Positions 56,809 through 64,000 of a stretch of DNA of 64,000 nt are shown piece by piece. How positions within the stretch are numbered: position 1 is the stretch's first letter; each line of letters begins with the position of its first letter. The translations under genes and the position numbers were made by a program. The DNA is from Ruminococcus sp. AF46-10NS (lineage in GTDB: Bacteria > Bacillota > Clostridia > Lachnospirales > Lachnospiraceae): the NCBI RefSeq assembly GCF_003474435.1, contig NZ_QRNF01000005.1, positions 70,303 through 134,302 on the forward strand. The letters run 5' to 3'. The notes below the pieces were generated by a model. That model made no database searches. It had not been told where the DNA came from and worked only from the letters and a program-made list of their open reading frames with translations.

Positions 56809-57003
56809 TCTTCATACATATTTTAGGGAAAGGAAAGAGTTTTTCTTAAGAGCTTCTGTTCTCTTAAGATGACTATATCATACAAGATAAATGTGAGAGA
56901 AATTTGTACAATTTCTAATAAATTTATAAAATTTATTAACGAATTGTAATCATTTCCAAAAATAATCCTTTCATTCGGTACTTCGGACTGTTTCTCACAA
57001 ATA

Positions 57004-57735
57004 TCAATCGTGTCTCTGTTCCTGATTATCATACGTCTCACAGAACCTGGCTGCAAAGGCCGGCGGTTCCTGGTGTGCATAGAGATGTGAGATATCTCCG
57101 AAAGAACTCATACGGAAAGACGCGATACCTTTACGGCGTTCTTCTGTTGTCAGCGTACTTACCGATGACGGTGCCGCGCAGAAATTCTGAAGCATTACGA
57201 TCGGAGAGATACTGAGAAGATAACTGATCAGCACGCAGCTTACTCCAAAATGGCAGAAAAAAACCAGCGTATCTTCGTTCGCTTTCTCAGCTCTGTAATA
57301 ATGTCCTTCGCGGACATATCCGTGCTCAGCCAGCACTTTATCAAAACTCTGTGTTACCCAGTCATATTCTTCTTTCATATGGCCTTCCCGCAGGATATCA
57401 TTATCCCACCAGCGGTCAAAACTGTAAAAGTTCTCAATTTTTGTCCAGTCCTGTGGAAGCCAGTCCCATGGAATGATCTTATCGCCGTTTCTGTCCGGTC
57501 TTCTGATCTGAACATCAAACTCTCTCAGCCATTCACACTCCGTCGCTGTCCTGCCTGTTTTCTTCAGTGTGCAGGATGCCGTATCTTTCGCCCTTCCAAG
57601 TGGTGAGACATAAAAATCCCTGACATCAAGCGCAGCAATCTTTTCAGAGAGAAATTCCGCCTCTTTCCAGCCCTTTTCTGTCAGGGAATCTATTGTATAA
57701 TCCGGGTCGCCATGTCGTATAAAAAGTAATTTCAT
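57004..57735 (-). CDS. Histidine phosphatase family protein
   Basis: A 243-aa branch-1 histidine phosphatase (phosphoglycerate-mutase-like). Catalytic RHG lies in LLFIRHGDPDY (residues 3-13), the second region is SPLGRAKDTA (about 44-53), and the second catalytic His is in VFFCHFGVSC (about 158-167). There are no membrane segments. The insert WDWLPQDWTKIENFYSFDRWWDN (about 90-112) is specific to this subgroup. Cytosolic; the phosphorylated substrate is unknown. It reads away from the DtxR gene region on the same strand. Confidence 0.88.
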   Translation of the reverse strand: MKLLFIRHGDPDYTIDSLTEKGWKEAEFLSEKIAALDVRDFYVSPLGRAKDTASCTLKKTGRTATECEWLREFDVQIRRPDRNGDKIIPWDWLPQDWTKIENFYSFDRWWDNDILREGHMKEEYDWVTQSFDKVLAEHGYVREGHYYRAEKANEDTLVFFCHFGVSCVLISYLLSISPIVMLQNFCAAPSSVSTLTTEERRKGIASFRMSSFGDISHLYAHQEPPAFAARFCETYDNQEQRHD

Positions 57736-57876
57736 CTTTTATGTGTCCTCCATTTTATAACCTGGATTTCCATTATATTCTTATTTTTTCTATTGTCAAT
57801 TCCTGTTTTCTTTTTTATTCAGTACTGATTTTCAGATTGCAGCCTCCTTATAACCGGCAGTACGACCAGTCCTTGT

Positions 57877-58260
57877 CTATTCTGTCTTCTCTGCTTTCAG
57901 CTCCTGAACTGCTTTCTTCAAAGCCTGAAAAGTCTCCTCACTGATAATATGCTCAATTCGGCAGGCATCATGAAGAGCTGTTTTCTCCTGTACTCCCAGC
58001 ATCATCAGCCAGCTGGAGATCAGCTGATGGCGTTCATATACTTTATCTGCGATCTTATGGCCGTCCTCTGTCAGACGAATATCTCCATTATCTGCAACTG
58101 TGATCAGATTCTTCTGACGGAGATTCTTCATTGCCACACTGACGCTCGGCTTCTTAAAACCCATTTCTGCTGCAATGTCTACTGCTCGTACAAGTGAGCT
58201 TCTTTTTCCCATGATCAATATGGTCTCCAGATAATCTTCTGATGATTCATTTGATCTCAT
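57877..58260 (-). CDS. DtxR/MntR-family metal-dependent repressor
   Basis: A 127-aa metalloregulator. The winged helix-turn-helix is at the start (SSEDYLETILIM, RAVDIAAEMGFKKPSVSVAMKNLRQKNLI), the dimerisation/metal domain follows (LTEDGHKIADKVYERHQLISSWLMMLGV, DACRIEHIISEETF), with His, Glu and Cys ligands. There is no SH3 domain, as in MntR. It probably senses Mn2+ or Fe2+. A palindrome directly upstream (58281-58298) could be its own operator. No metal transporter is adjacent. Confidence 0.9.
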   Translation of the reverse strand: MRSNESSEDYLETILIMGKRSSLVRAVDIAAEMGFKKPSVSVAMKNLRQKNLITVADNGDIRLTEDGHKIADKVYERHQLISSWLMMLGVQEKTALHDACRIEHIISEETFQALKKAVQELKAEKTE

Positions 58261-58280
58261 GCTATTTACACCTCCCTCGG

Positions 58281-58298
58281 TTTGTTAAAACTAACCAA
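58281..58298. promoter_or_regulatory. Inverted repeat upstream of the dtxR-like gene
   Basis: TTTGTTA-AAAC-TAACCAA, 6 of 7 positions matching between half-sites, about 20 bp before the start codon. A candidate autoregulatory operator. Confidence 0.55.
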
Positions 58299-58344
58299 GT
58301 TAATCATAGCATACTTTTGGCGATTGGGCAATGCTTTTCACCGA

Positions 58345-58377
58345 AAAAAAAAGCCTGACAGCAAAAAGCTGTCAGGT
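58345..58377 (-). terminator. tetR-like gene terminator
   Basis: CCTGACAGC / GCTGTCAGG stem followed by a run of T on the minus strand. Confidence 0.88.
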
Positions 58378-58382
58378 ATTTG

Positions 58383-58973
58383 CTACTGCATCCGGGCTGT
58401 CTCCTCTTCGATAACCTGATATCCACAATCTGAACATATCTTCAGCATTTTAGACAGTTTCAAAAATTTTTCATGGGAATAATCCTTATTCAGAAGTTGT
58501 GTATACCCCTGAAGTTTCATTTCTGCCAGAACATGTACAAGATCACTGTCTGCTTCTTTTCCATAATTTTTCAAAAAGTTTTCCTGCAAAAGCTGTTCCA
58601 TTTTTTTGCAGGTATCTTCCCAGAAGTTCTCATATCGGGTACCTTCTGCTCCATTTATAAGAATCCTGGCAATGTCCCGATTTTCCCAGATAAAATTAAT
58701 AACGATCCGGTCATACTCCTCCGGCTGTATTATTTTCTCTTTCTGAGGATCTGCAAGGCTGCCTGCGATCTGTTCCAAACTGCCTACGGTTTCCTCCACG
58801 ATCTTTTCAAAAAGAGATGCCTTGCTTTCAAAAAAGAAATACAACGCTCCCGTGGTCACATCGGCTTTTCTGCAAATCGAACGAAGAGATGCTTTCAGGA
58901 ACCCTTTATCCCTGAACTCTTCCTTTCCAGCCTCCAGAAGTCTGCTCCGCACAGCACTTTCTGTTTTTTCCAT
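58383..58973 (-). CDS. TetR/AcrR-family transcriptional regulator
   Basis: A 196-aa repressor. The N-terminal TetR helix-turn-helix is RSRLLEAGKEEFRDKGFLKASLRSICRKADVTTGALYFFFESKASLFEKIV (about 9-60). The C-terminal ligand domain is all helical, with CSDCGYQVIEEE at the end. The ligand and targets are unknown; the gene is single, with no efflux pump beside it. Confidence 0.92.
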   Translation of the reverse strand: MEKTESAVRSRLLEAGKEEFRDKGFLKASLRSICRKADVTTGALYFFFESKASLFEKIVEETVGSLEQIAGSLADPQKEKIIQPEEYDRIVINFIWENRDIARILINGAEGTRYENFWEDTCKKMEQLLQENFLKNYGKEADSDLVHVLAEMKLQGYTQLLNKDYSHEKFLKLSKMLKICSDCGYQVIEEETARMQ

Positions 58974-59117
58974 ATTGTACGCACTCCATTATTTTTTCCT
59001 GTGTTCTCCGCATACAGGAAAATTCCTCTTGTTTCAGTTTTCGGCCAGAATTTTCGTCTTATTCCGGTCATGTGAATATTTTAACCCATATCTTCCCAAA
59101 AGAAAAGTATAAATGCT

Positions 59118-60158
59118 TTATTTCATGGGTGAATCCCCTCGATCTGTGACAATTTCATATCCCACAGACTCTGCACGTCTTGAAAGGCACCCTCTGCATT
59201 CCGCTGCTTCCTCTCCTGTACATATCTTATTGTCATAAAGCTCATACTGTTTCCTGTTCTTCACTGGTGAAAGATTAGGCATTATCACATTTGCACCTGC
59301 CTGAAAGCCTTTTTCACGGCCTTTGGGGTCCAGAGTTCCCAGTGCTGTTGTAGCCGGAAGAAGCACCTTCGGCAGCATGATCCGGATCACAGACAGAAGA
59401 AAAAGCGTCAGCTCCACACTTCCTGGCTCTTCCTTCGCGAATTTCGTATCATGATGAGGAATAAACGGCCCGATCCCTGCCATATGCGGATTCAGTTTCT
59501 TCAGAAAAACAAGATCCTCTGCCAAGTTTTCCATGGTTTGTCCCGGTGCCCCTACCATAAATCCAGCTCCGATCTGATATCCCAGTTCTTTCAGATCATA
59601 AAGACATTGTATTCTATTGGAAAGGCTCAGATTCTCCGGATGCAGATAGCGATAATGTGCTTCATCAGCTGTCTCGTGGCGAAGAAGATAGCGATCTGCA
59701 CCTGCTTCCCGGAATTTTCGGTAGCTTTCTTTCGATTTTTCTCCAATGGACAAAGTAATAGCACAGTCTGGATAGTTCTGTTTTATAGACTTTATGATAT
59801 CAATCATCCGCTCATCATTAAACCAGGGATCTTCCCCTCCCTGGAGTACAAAAGTCCGAAATCCCAGTTCATGTCCATTCTCGCAGCATTGAAGGATTTC
59901 CTCCTTGGTCAGACGATAGCGTTCCGCATTAGTATTAGAATGGCGGATTCCGCAGTAATAACAGTCATTTCTGCAGTAATTGGTAAACTCAACCAGACCT
60001 CTTGTATAAATCTTGTTTCCAAAATATTTCTTCTGGATACGAACAGCTTCCTGCCTGATCACGCCTACAGTCTCCGGATCTTTGTATAAATTCAGAAGTT
60101 CCGGATACTCCTCCTGTTCAAGCTGTCCCTGTTTAATAAATTTCTCTGCAATCCCCAT
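59118..60158 (-). CDS. hydE: [FeFe]-hydrogenase maturase HydE-like radical SAM protein
   Basis: Radical SAM enzyme, 346 aa, of the HydE/PylB/BioB group. It has the Fe-S motif CRNDCYYCGIR (about 62-72, CxxxCxxC), the SAM-binding LQGGEDP (about 104-110), SIGEKS (about 136), FMVGAPGQT (about 199) and the C-terminal CRGCLSRR with a second Cys cluster as in HydE. In [FeFe]-hydrogenase maturation HydE helps build the dithiomethylamine part of the H-cluster. hydF, hydG and a hydrogenase gene are not in the window, so it is a lone copy here. Confidence 0.87.
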   Translation of the reverse strand: MGIAEKFIKQGQLEQEEYPELLNLYKDPETVGVIRQEAVRIQKKYFGNKIYTRGLVEFTNYCRNDCYYCGIRHSNTNAERYRLTKEEILQCCENGHELGFRTFVLQGGEDPWFNDERMIDIIKSIKQNYPDCAITLSIGEKSKESYRKFREAGADRYLLRHETADEAHYRYLHPENLSLSNRIQCLYDLKELGYQIGAGFMVGAPGQTMENLAEDLVFLKKLNPHMAGIGPFIPHHDTKFAKEEPGSVELTLFLLSVIRIMLPKVLLPATTALGTLDPKGREKGFQAGANVIMPNLSPVKNRKQYELYDNKICTGEEAAECRGCLSRRAESVGYEIVTDRGDSPMK

Positions 60159-60287
60159 AATTTATATACCCTTCTTTTTTATTTTTGAAATCAGTTATAG
60201 CATTCTCAAAACAGTTATAGATATATTTTATCATAAGTAATCTGACTATTCTATAAAAAGACTCTTTCCACACTTCTGACATAATAA

Positions 60288-60332
60288 AACGGACACCCTG
60301 CAGTAACTGCACAGAATCCGTTTCCATAAAAT
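60288..60332 (-). terminator. tcdA terminator
   Basis: GGAAACGGATTCTG with inner TGCAG/CTGCA, closing on TCCGTTTTATT on the minus strand. Confidence 0.6.
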
Positions 60333-60351
60333 TATATAGATTAATTTCCAA

Positions 60352-61104
60352 TTATCTGATCAGATCTTTCACAACCTCACCAGCAATGATCAGACCTACC
60401 ACTGACGGCACAAAAGCATTACTTCCTGGCACCTGGCGACGCTGGGTGCATTTTCTGGCAGTTCCCGGAGGACAGATGCAATGTGATTTGCAGCTTATGG
60501 CCATATCATCTATCGGTGTCACTGGCTTCTCCTGTGAATAAACAACTTTCAGTTTTTTGATCCCGCGTTTCTTCAATTCACGACGCATAACTTTTGCCAG
60601 CGGGCAAACCGATGTCTTATAAATATCCGTCACCATAAAACCGGTAGGATCCATCTTGTTTCCGGCTCCCATAGAGCTGATGATCGGCGTTCCGCTGTCC
60701 TGTGCCTGTTCAACCAGCATCAGCTTACCTGTTACTGTATCAATCGCGTCAACCACATAATCATACTGAGAAAAATCAAAAAAATCTGCTGTCTCCGGCA
60801 CATAAAAAGTCTTATGGATGTTTACCACTGCGTCCGGATTGATCTCAAGGATACGTTCTCTGGCTACATCCACCTTATATTTGCCAACTGTTTTTCTTGT
60901 TGCATAAATCTGACGGTTAATGTTGGTCAGACATACTTTATCGTCATCAATAAGATCCATTGTTCCGACACCGCTTCGCACCAGCGCTTCTACTGTATAT
61001 CCGCCAACTCCGCCGATTCCGAATACTGCAACTCTGGAATTTTTCAGTTTCTCCATTCCTTCTTTTCCAATTAGTAATTCTGTTCTTGAAAACTGGTTCA
61101 GCAT
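60352..61104 (-). CDS. tcdA: tRNA threonylcarbamoyladenosine dehydratase (TcdA)
   Basis: E1-like (ThiF-fold) enzyme, 250 aa, that cyclises t6A37 to ct6A in ANN-decoding tRNAs, using ATP. It has LNQFSRTELLIGKEGMEKL at the start, the nucleotide-binding GIGGVGGYTVEALVRSG (about 30-46), DDDKVCLTNINRQ (about 53-65) and the C-terminal SNAFVPSVVGLIIAGEVV. The Cys pair CKSHCICPPG (about 200) lies in the variable catalytic region. The start is ATG at 61104 with AAGGAG 9 bases ahead; the open frame extends 51 codons upstream without family similarity. It lies immediately downstream of the tRNA cluster. Confidence 0.93.
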   Translation of the reverse strand: MLNQFSRTELLIGKEGMEKLKNSRVAVFGIGGVGGYTVEALVRSGVGTMDLIDDDKVCLTNINRQIYATRKTVGKYKVDVARERILEINPDAVVNIHKTFYVPETADFFDFSQYDYVVDAIDTVTGKLMLVEQAQDSGTPIISSMGAGNKMDPTGFMVTDIYKTSVCPLAKVMRRELKKRGIKKLKVVYSQEKPVTPIDDMAISCKSHCICPPGTARKCTQRRQVPGSNAFVPSVVGLIIAGEVVKDLIR

Positions 61105-61277
61105 TTTCTGATTTCTCCTTGTATTCTGTGCTTGTTCTGCTATATTTACATTTCGCTTTTCTGTTTTTATGACTGCCAGGATTCTATCATTTATATATAG
61201 TCTTGTCAATATCCCTACTGATACGCTAGGAATATATGGTACAAAAAAAGACTCCATTTAAGGAATCTTGTTAATAC

Positions 61278-61361
61278 TGCGGGTAGCCGGACTTGAACCG
61301 GCACGGAGTTGCCCCCGAGAGATTTTAAGTCTCTTGTGTCTGCCTATTCCACCATACCCGC
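61278..61361 (-). tRNA. tRNA-Leu (TAA)
   Basis: Class II tRNA with a long variable arm. Acceptor GCGGGTA/TACCCGC, anticodon loop CTTAAAA (TAA). Last gene of a six-tRNA array. Confidence 0.95.
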
Positions 61362-61385
61362 ATATTCAATTAAAATGTTCAAAAA

Positions 61386-61458
61386 TGGGGCCTATAGGGC
61401 TCGAACCTATGACCCTCTGCTTGTAAGGCAGATGCTCTCCCAGCTGAGCTAAGACCCC
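61386..61458 (-). tRNA. tRNA-Val (TAC)
   Basis: Acceptor GGGGTCT/AGGCCCC (one G-T pair), D-arm TAGCTCAGCTGGGAGAGC, anticodon loop CTTACAA (TAC), T-loop TTCGAGC. Confidence 0.95.
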
Positions 61459-61467
61459 AAATATGAA

Positions 61468-61541
61468 CGACCCAGAAGAGACTCGAACTCTCGACCTCCG
61501 CCGTGACAGGGCGGCGCTCTAACCAACTGAGCCACTGGGCC
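61468..61541 (-). tRNA. tRNA-Asp (GTC)
   Basis: Acceptor GGCCCAG/CTGGGTC, anticodon loop CTGTCAC (GTC) on the CCGCC/GGCGG stem, discriminator G. Confidence 0.95.
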
Positions 61542-61564
61542 ATACAAATATAAAACTTATTAAA

Positions 61565-61638
61565 TGGACCTTCGGGGACTCGAACCCAGGACCGACCGGT
61601 TATGAGCCGGTTGCTCTAACCAACTGAGCTAAAGGTCC
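61565..61638 (-). tRNA. tRNA with CAT anticodon (Met, or Ile2)
   Basis: Acceptor GGACCTT/AAGGTCC, anticodon loop CTCATAA (CAT) on CCGG/CCGG. It is not an initiator: it lacks the three GC pairs GGG/CCC in the anticodon stem. The sequence alone does not decide between elongator Met and lysidine-modified Ile2. Confidence 0.93.
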
Positions 61639-61642
61639 AAAA

Positions 61643-61715
61643 AGCCGATGATCGGACTCGAACCGATAACCTGCTGATTACAAATCAGCTGCTCTGCCAA
61701 TTGAGCCACATCGGC
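61643..61715 (-). tRNA. tRNA-Thr (TGT)
   Basis: Acceptor GCCGATG/CATCGGC, anticodon loop TTTGTAA (TGT) on GCTGA/TCAGC, T-loop TTCGAGT. Confidence 0.95.
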
Positions 61716-61769
61716 GTAATAACACCTAATGTTGAATCGAGTCAAATGAAAATCCAGTTTAGTTTTAAG

Positions 61770-61841
61770 TGACTCCAAGGGGATTTGAACCCCTGTTACC
61801 GCCGTGAAAGGGCGGTGTCTTAACCGCTTGACCATGGAGCC
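61770..61841 (-). tRNA. tRNA-Glu (TTC)
   Basis: Acceptor GGCTCCA/TGGAGTC, anticodon loop CTTTCAC (TTC) on CCGCC/GGCGG. First gene of the array. Confidence 0.95.
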
Positions 61842-61893
61842 ATATTTCTTATTTGTTTTTCGCTGTTTTGTTTTTCCCTCAGCGACGAGTTAA

Positions 61894-61922
61894 ATAATAC
61901 CATACCTTTTTTATAATTGCAA
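61894..61922 (-). promoter_or_regulatory. Promoter of the six-tRNA array
   Basis: Minus-strand TTGCAA (61922-61917), 17-bp spacer, TATTAT (61899-61894), about 45 bp before tRNA-Glu. Confidence 0.7.
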
Positions 61923-62058
61923 GCATTTTTTTAAAAAATTTCAATTTTTTTTACAAACCTGCAAAACAGGCCTATAACCCTTATAAAATAAGGCTTTTCA
62001 GGGCTCCTCTTCTCTCTCAGAAATGCTTTCTTAAAAATTTTTTCTGTTTTTTCGAACA

Positions 62059-62086
62059 TTGACATTATTTTTTCCCTGTATATAAT
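62059..62086 (+). promoter_or_regulatory. Promoter of the flavodoxin-like reductase
   Basis: TTGACA (62059-62064), 16-bp spacer, TATAAT (62081-62086). The preceding 61923-62058 is AT-rich with no gene. Confidence 0.8.
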
Positions 62087-62148
62087 TGAAAGTATAGCAG
62101 CATTCGAATCCGACAGCCGCTATAAAAATATATGAAAGGATGACTACA

Positions 62149-62715
62149 ATGAAAGTTTTATTACTGAACGGCAGCCCGCGCAAAGAAGGCTGCACCTATA
62201 CAGCACTTACTGAAGTTGCAGAAACATTAAAAAAGAATGGTGTGGAGACTGAGATCTTCCAGGCCGGCGATCCTTCCAGGGAAAATGTTGCTGCAGCCGC
62301 AGCTATCATGAAAGAAGCAGATGCTCTTATTGTTGGCTCTCCTGTTTACTGGGCTTCCCCATCCGGACAGATCATCGAGTTTATGGATAAATTCGCTTCC
62401 ATGGCCGGAAAAGACATGATCCATAAACCTGCCGCTGCTGTTGCTTCTGCAAGACGTGCTGGTACAACTGCTACACTTGACGTACTGATCAAATATTTTA
62501 CATATCATCAGATGCCAGTTGTATCTGGTAACTACTGGACTATGGTACACGGTAATACACCAGATGATGTTCGCAAAGACGAAGAAGGCCTGCAGATCAT
62601 GCGTACTCTTGGCAACAACATGGCATGGCTTCTGAAATGCATCGAAGCAGGTAAAAATGTCGGAATCGCCGCTCCTGAAACAGAGGAGAAAATCATGACT
62701 AATTTTATCCGATAA
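62149..62715 (+). CDS. Flavodoxin-fold NAD(P)H-dependent reductase
   Basis: FMN-binding reductase of the NADPH-dependent FMN reductase/iron-sulfur flavoprotein-like family, 188 aa. It has MKVLLLNGSPRKEGCTYTAL (phosphate-binding SPR-x-G-x-T loop), ADALIVGSPVYWASPSGQ (about 58-75, flavin contact), then ARRAGTTATLDVLIKYF and GNYWTMVHG. Start ATG at 62149, preferred over one three codons earlier because AAAGG is then 9 bases away. Cytosolic; it may reduce quinones, azo or nitro compounds, or serve Fe-S redox balance. Single gene with its own strong promoter and terminator. Confidence 0.9.
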   Translation: MKVLLLNGSPRKEGCTYTALTEVAETLKKNGVETEIFQAGDPSRENVAAAAAIMKEADALIVGSPVYWASPSGQIIEFMDKFASMAGKDMIHKPAAAVASARRAGTTATLDVLIKYFTYHQMPVVSGNYWTMVHGNTPDDVRKDEEGLQIMRTLGNNMAWLLKCIEAGKNVGIAAPETEEKIMTNFIR

Positions 62716-62754
62716 GTCAGACAGATATTCGTTTAAATTATTTCTCTATATATA

Positions 62755-62802
62755 GATATAGCCAGCAAGGAAAAGTACCTCTTCTGCTGGCTATATTTAT
62801 AC
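62755..62802 (+). terminator. Terminator of the flavodoxin-like gene
   Basis: ATATAGCCAGCA / TGCTGGCTATAT stem with a 17-nt loop, then TTAT. Confidence 0.85.
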
Positions 62803-62906
62803 ACCAGACCCCCAGGTTCTGCCTCACCTTCATTCTTTACTATCTATATTCAATATCCGGCAAACATTTATAATCCTTATTCACTATTAAAACGTATAAT
62901 ATTATA

Positions 62907-63800
62907 TCACAACTCTTCTATCAATGATTTCATAACCTCATCTCGCAATGGAATTGATGCGGCAGCTCCCGGCCTTGATACAGCGATAGAAGAGGCTTTT
63001 GAAGCCATTTTAAGACCTTCTGCCGGCTTCATTCCCTCAAGCACAGATGCTATAAAATATCCGGTAAAAGTATCTCCGGCAGCTGTGGTATCCACTGCTT
63101 TTACCTTGAAAATATCCTGTTTGTAGATTCCTGTTTTATCCTGATACATGGAACCGTCTCCGCCAAGTGTCAGGACTACAGATGCCTTGGGATACATCTC
63201 TTTAAATTTTTCCAGGATCTTATGTGGCTCCTTCTCTCCTGTGATCTGTCCGCCCTCGATTTCATTTACCAGGAACATCGCAACTTTATTCAGGTCACAG
63301 GTTTTCAGGTTCTCATTGTATGGCGAAGGATTAAGAATGATCTGCATCTCTTTATGGCTGGCTTTCCCAATAATGTAATCCAGCTCATTGATCTCATTCT
63401 GCAAAAGTAAAATATCTCCTTTTTCGAAATGCACTGATACTTCATCTACAAATTCTTTTGTAATACTTCTGTTAGCTCCACCATAGAGAAGAATGCAGTT
63501 CTGCCCGTTTCTGTCTACCTGGATCACAGTATGTCCGCATGGACCGGAGATCTGTCGTATGAATTCTGTATTTACATGATTTTCTCTGCAGGTTTCCAGA
63601 AGAATTTCTCCTCCGTCCCCGATCATTCCAGCATGGTAAACCGGAACTCCCGCTTTTGCAAGTGCTATAGACTGATTTAATCCTTTCCCTCCACAAAAAA
63701 TCTTCCTGCCTGTGGACGCCTGTGTTTCTCCTGGAATTAAAATACTGTCCACCTGGTATACATAATCCAGGTTCAATGATCCAAAATTCAATACCTTCAT
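62907..63800 (-). CDS. rbsK: Ribokinase (PfkB family)
   Basis: PfkB-family sugar kinase of 297 aa, fitting ribokinase. It has NFGSLNLDYVYQVD at the start (sugar site), GGKGLNQSIALAKAG (about 37-51, PfkB signature 1), VLTLGGDGSMY (about 210) and DTTAAGDTFTGYF (about 235-247, the anion hole and catalytic Asp). GGAGG precedes the ATG. It is a single gene with no rbs transporter or rbsR next to it, so the ribose assignment rests on sequence; other pentoses or nucleosides are possible. Confidence 0.88.
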   Translation of the reverse strand: MKVLNFGSLNLDYVYQVDSILIPGETQASTGRKIFCGGKGLNQSIALAKAGVPVYHAGMIGDGGEILLETCRENHVNTEFIRQISGPCGHTVIQVDRNGQNCILLYGGANRSITKEFVDEVSVHFEKGDILLLQNEINELDYIIGKASHKEMQIILNPSPYNENLKTCDLNKVAMFLVNEIEGGQITGEKEPHKILEKFKEMYPKASVVLTLGGDGSMYQDKTGIYKQDIFKVKAVDTTAAGDTFTGYFIASVLEGMKPAEGLKMASKASSIAVSRPGAAASIPLRDEVMKSLIEEL

Positions 63801-63891
63801 AAAAACCCTCCATCTGTATTGTCTTATGTACTCTATATTTTATTATATACAAAAAAATCCTGCAAACATAAAGTTCACAGGAAATAAAAAA

Positions 63892-63964
63892 CTCCCCCTG
63901 TTGGACTCGAACCAACGACACTGCGGTTAACAGCCGCATGCTCTACCGACTGAGCTAAGGAGGA
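63892..63964 (-). tRNA. tRNA-Asn (GTT)
   Basis: Acceptor TCCTCCT/AGGGGGA, anticodon loop CTGTTAA (GTT) on GCGG/CCGC, T-arm TTGGTTCGAGTCCAA, discriminator G. First-pair T-A matches tRNA-Asn. Confidence 0.95.
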
Positions 63965-64000
63965 ATACTTAAATATTTAATTTAAGGTTTGTACCTTAAA

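Noticed and set aside
61278..61841. Integrated element attachment at the tRNA array
   Set aside because: No integrase, no direct repeat of a tRNA 3' end and normal genes on both sides.

Overview
This window reads as chromosomal DNA of an anaerobic, spore-forming, Gram-positive gut Clostridium, most likely a Lachnospiraceae close to Blautia. That placement is an inference from the spore genes (gpr, spoIIP), the gpr-spoIIP-lepA-hemW order next to rpsT, an anaerobic glycerol-3-phosphate dehydrogenase operon with a DUF1667 partner, a HydE maturase and several fibre-sugar genes. There is no rRNA, CRISPR array, prophage or insertion sequence.

Layout. 0-15 kb is housekeeping: recD2, a broken mreB, uvrA (with a LexA-type box inside its promoter), hemW, a lipoprotein, lepA, spoIIP, gpr, rpsT, a YgjP-like metallopeptidase, holA and a DUF6465 protein. 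15.4-28.6 kb is a glycerol-3-phosphate region: glpK, the RNA antiterminator gene glpP, an Ldh_2-type dehydrogenase, a glycerophosphodiesterase, the glpO/FAD-oxidoreductase/DUF1667 operon, an MgtC gene and a Ugp-like ABC importer. Two mRNA leaders here, ahead of glpO and ahead of the importer, share the same 16-nt loop and a mutually exclusive antiterminator/terminator pair. They are probable GlpP targets.

28.6-45.7 kb is carbohydrate metabolism: a galactokinase-like GHMP kinase, two GH78-like enzymes each divergent from an AraC regulator, a xylulokinase, an L-fucose-isomerase-family protein, DUF4867 and a BASS-family transporter. Between these lie a GT2 glycosyltransferase, a ProX/YbaK deacylase, a fluoride channel and a PsiE-like protein. 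45.7-49.3 kb holds cutC, a Na+/Ca2+ exchanger, a HAD phosphatase, a small Cys protein with a striking promoter/leader, and tRNA-Arg. 49.4-53.2 kb is a MacAB-like ABC exporter. 53.4-61.1 kb holds an M18 aminopeptidase, a PF09818 ATPase, a histidine phosphatase, DtxR and TetR regulators, HydE and TcdA. 61.3-64 kb has six clustered tRNA genes, a flavodoxin-like reductase, ribokinase and tRNA-Asn.

Eight genes (mreB, hemW, spoIIP, the glp oxidoreductase, mgtC and three araC-type regulators) are each broken by one to three single-base indels, with good family sequence continuing in another frame. About thirteen such sites in 64 kb, several in short homopolymers, look more like sequencing or assembly error than gene decay. 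I give each such gene its full reconstructed span. A degenerate palindromic intergenic repeat recurs in at least six places.
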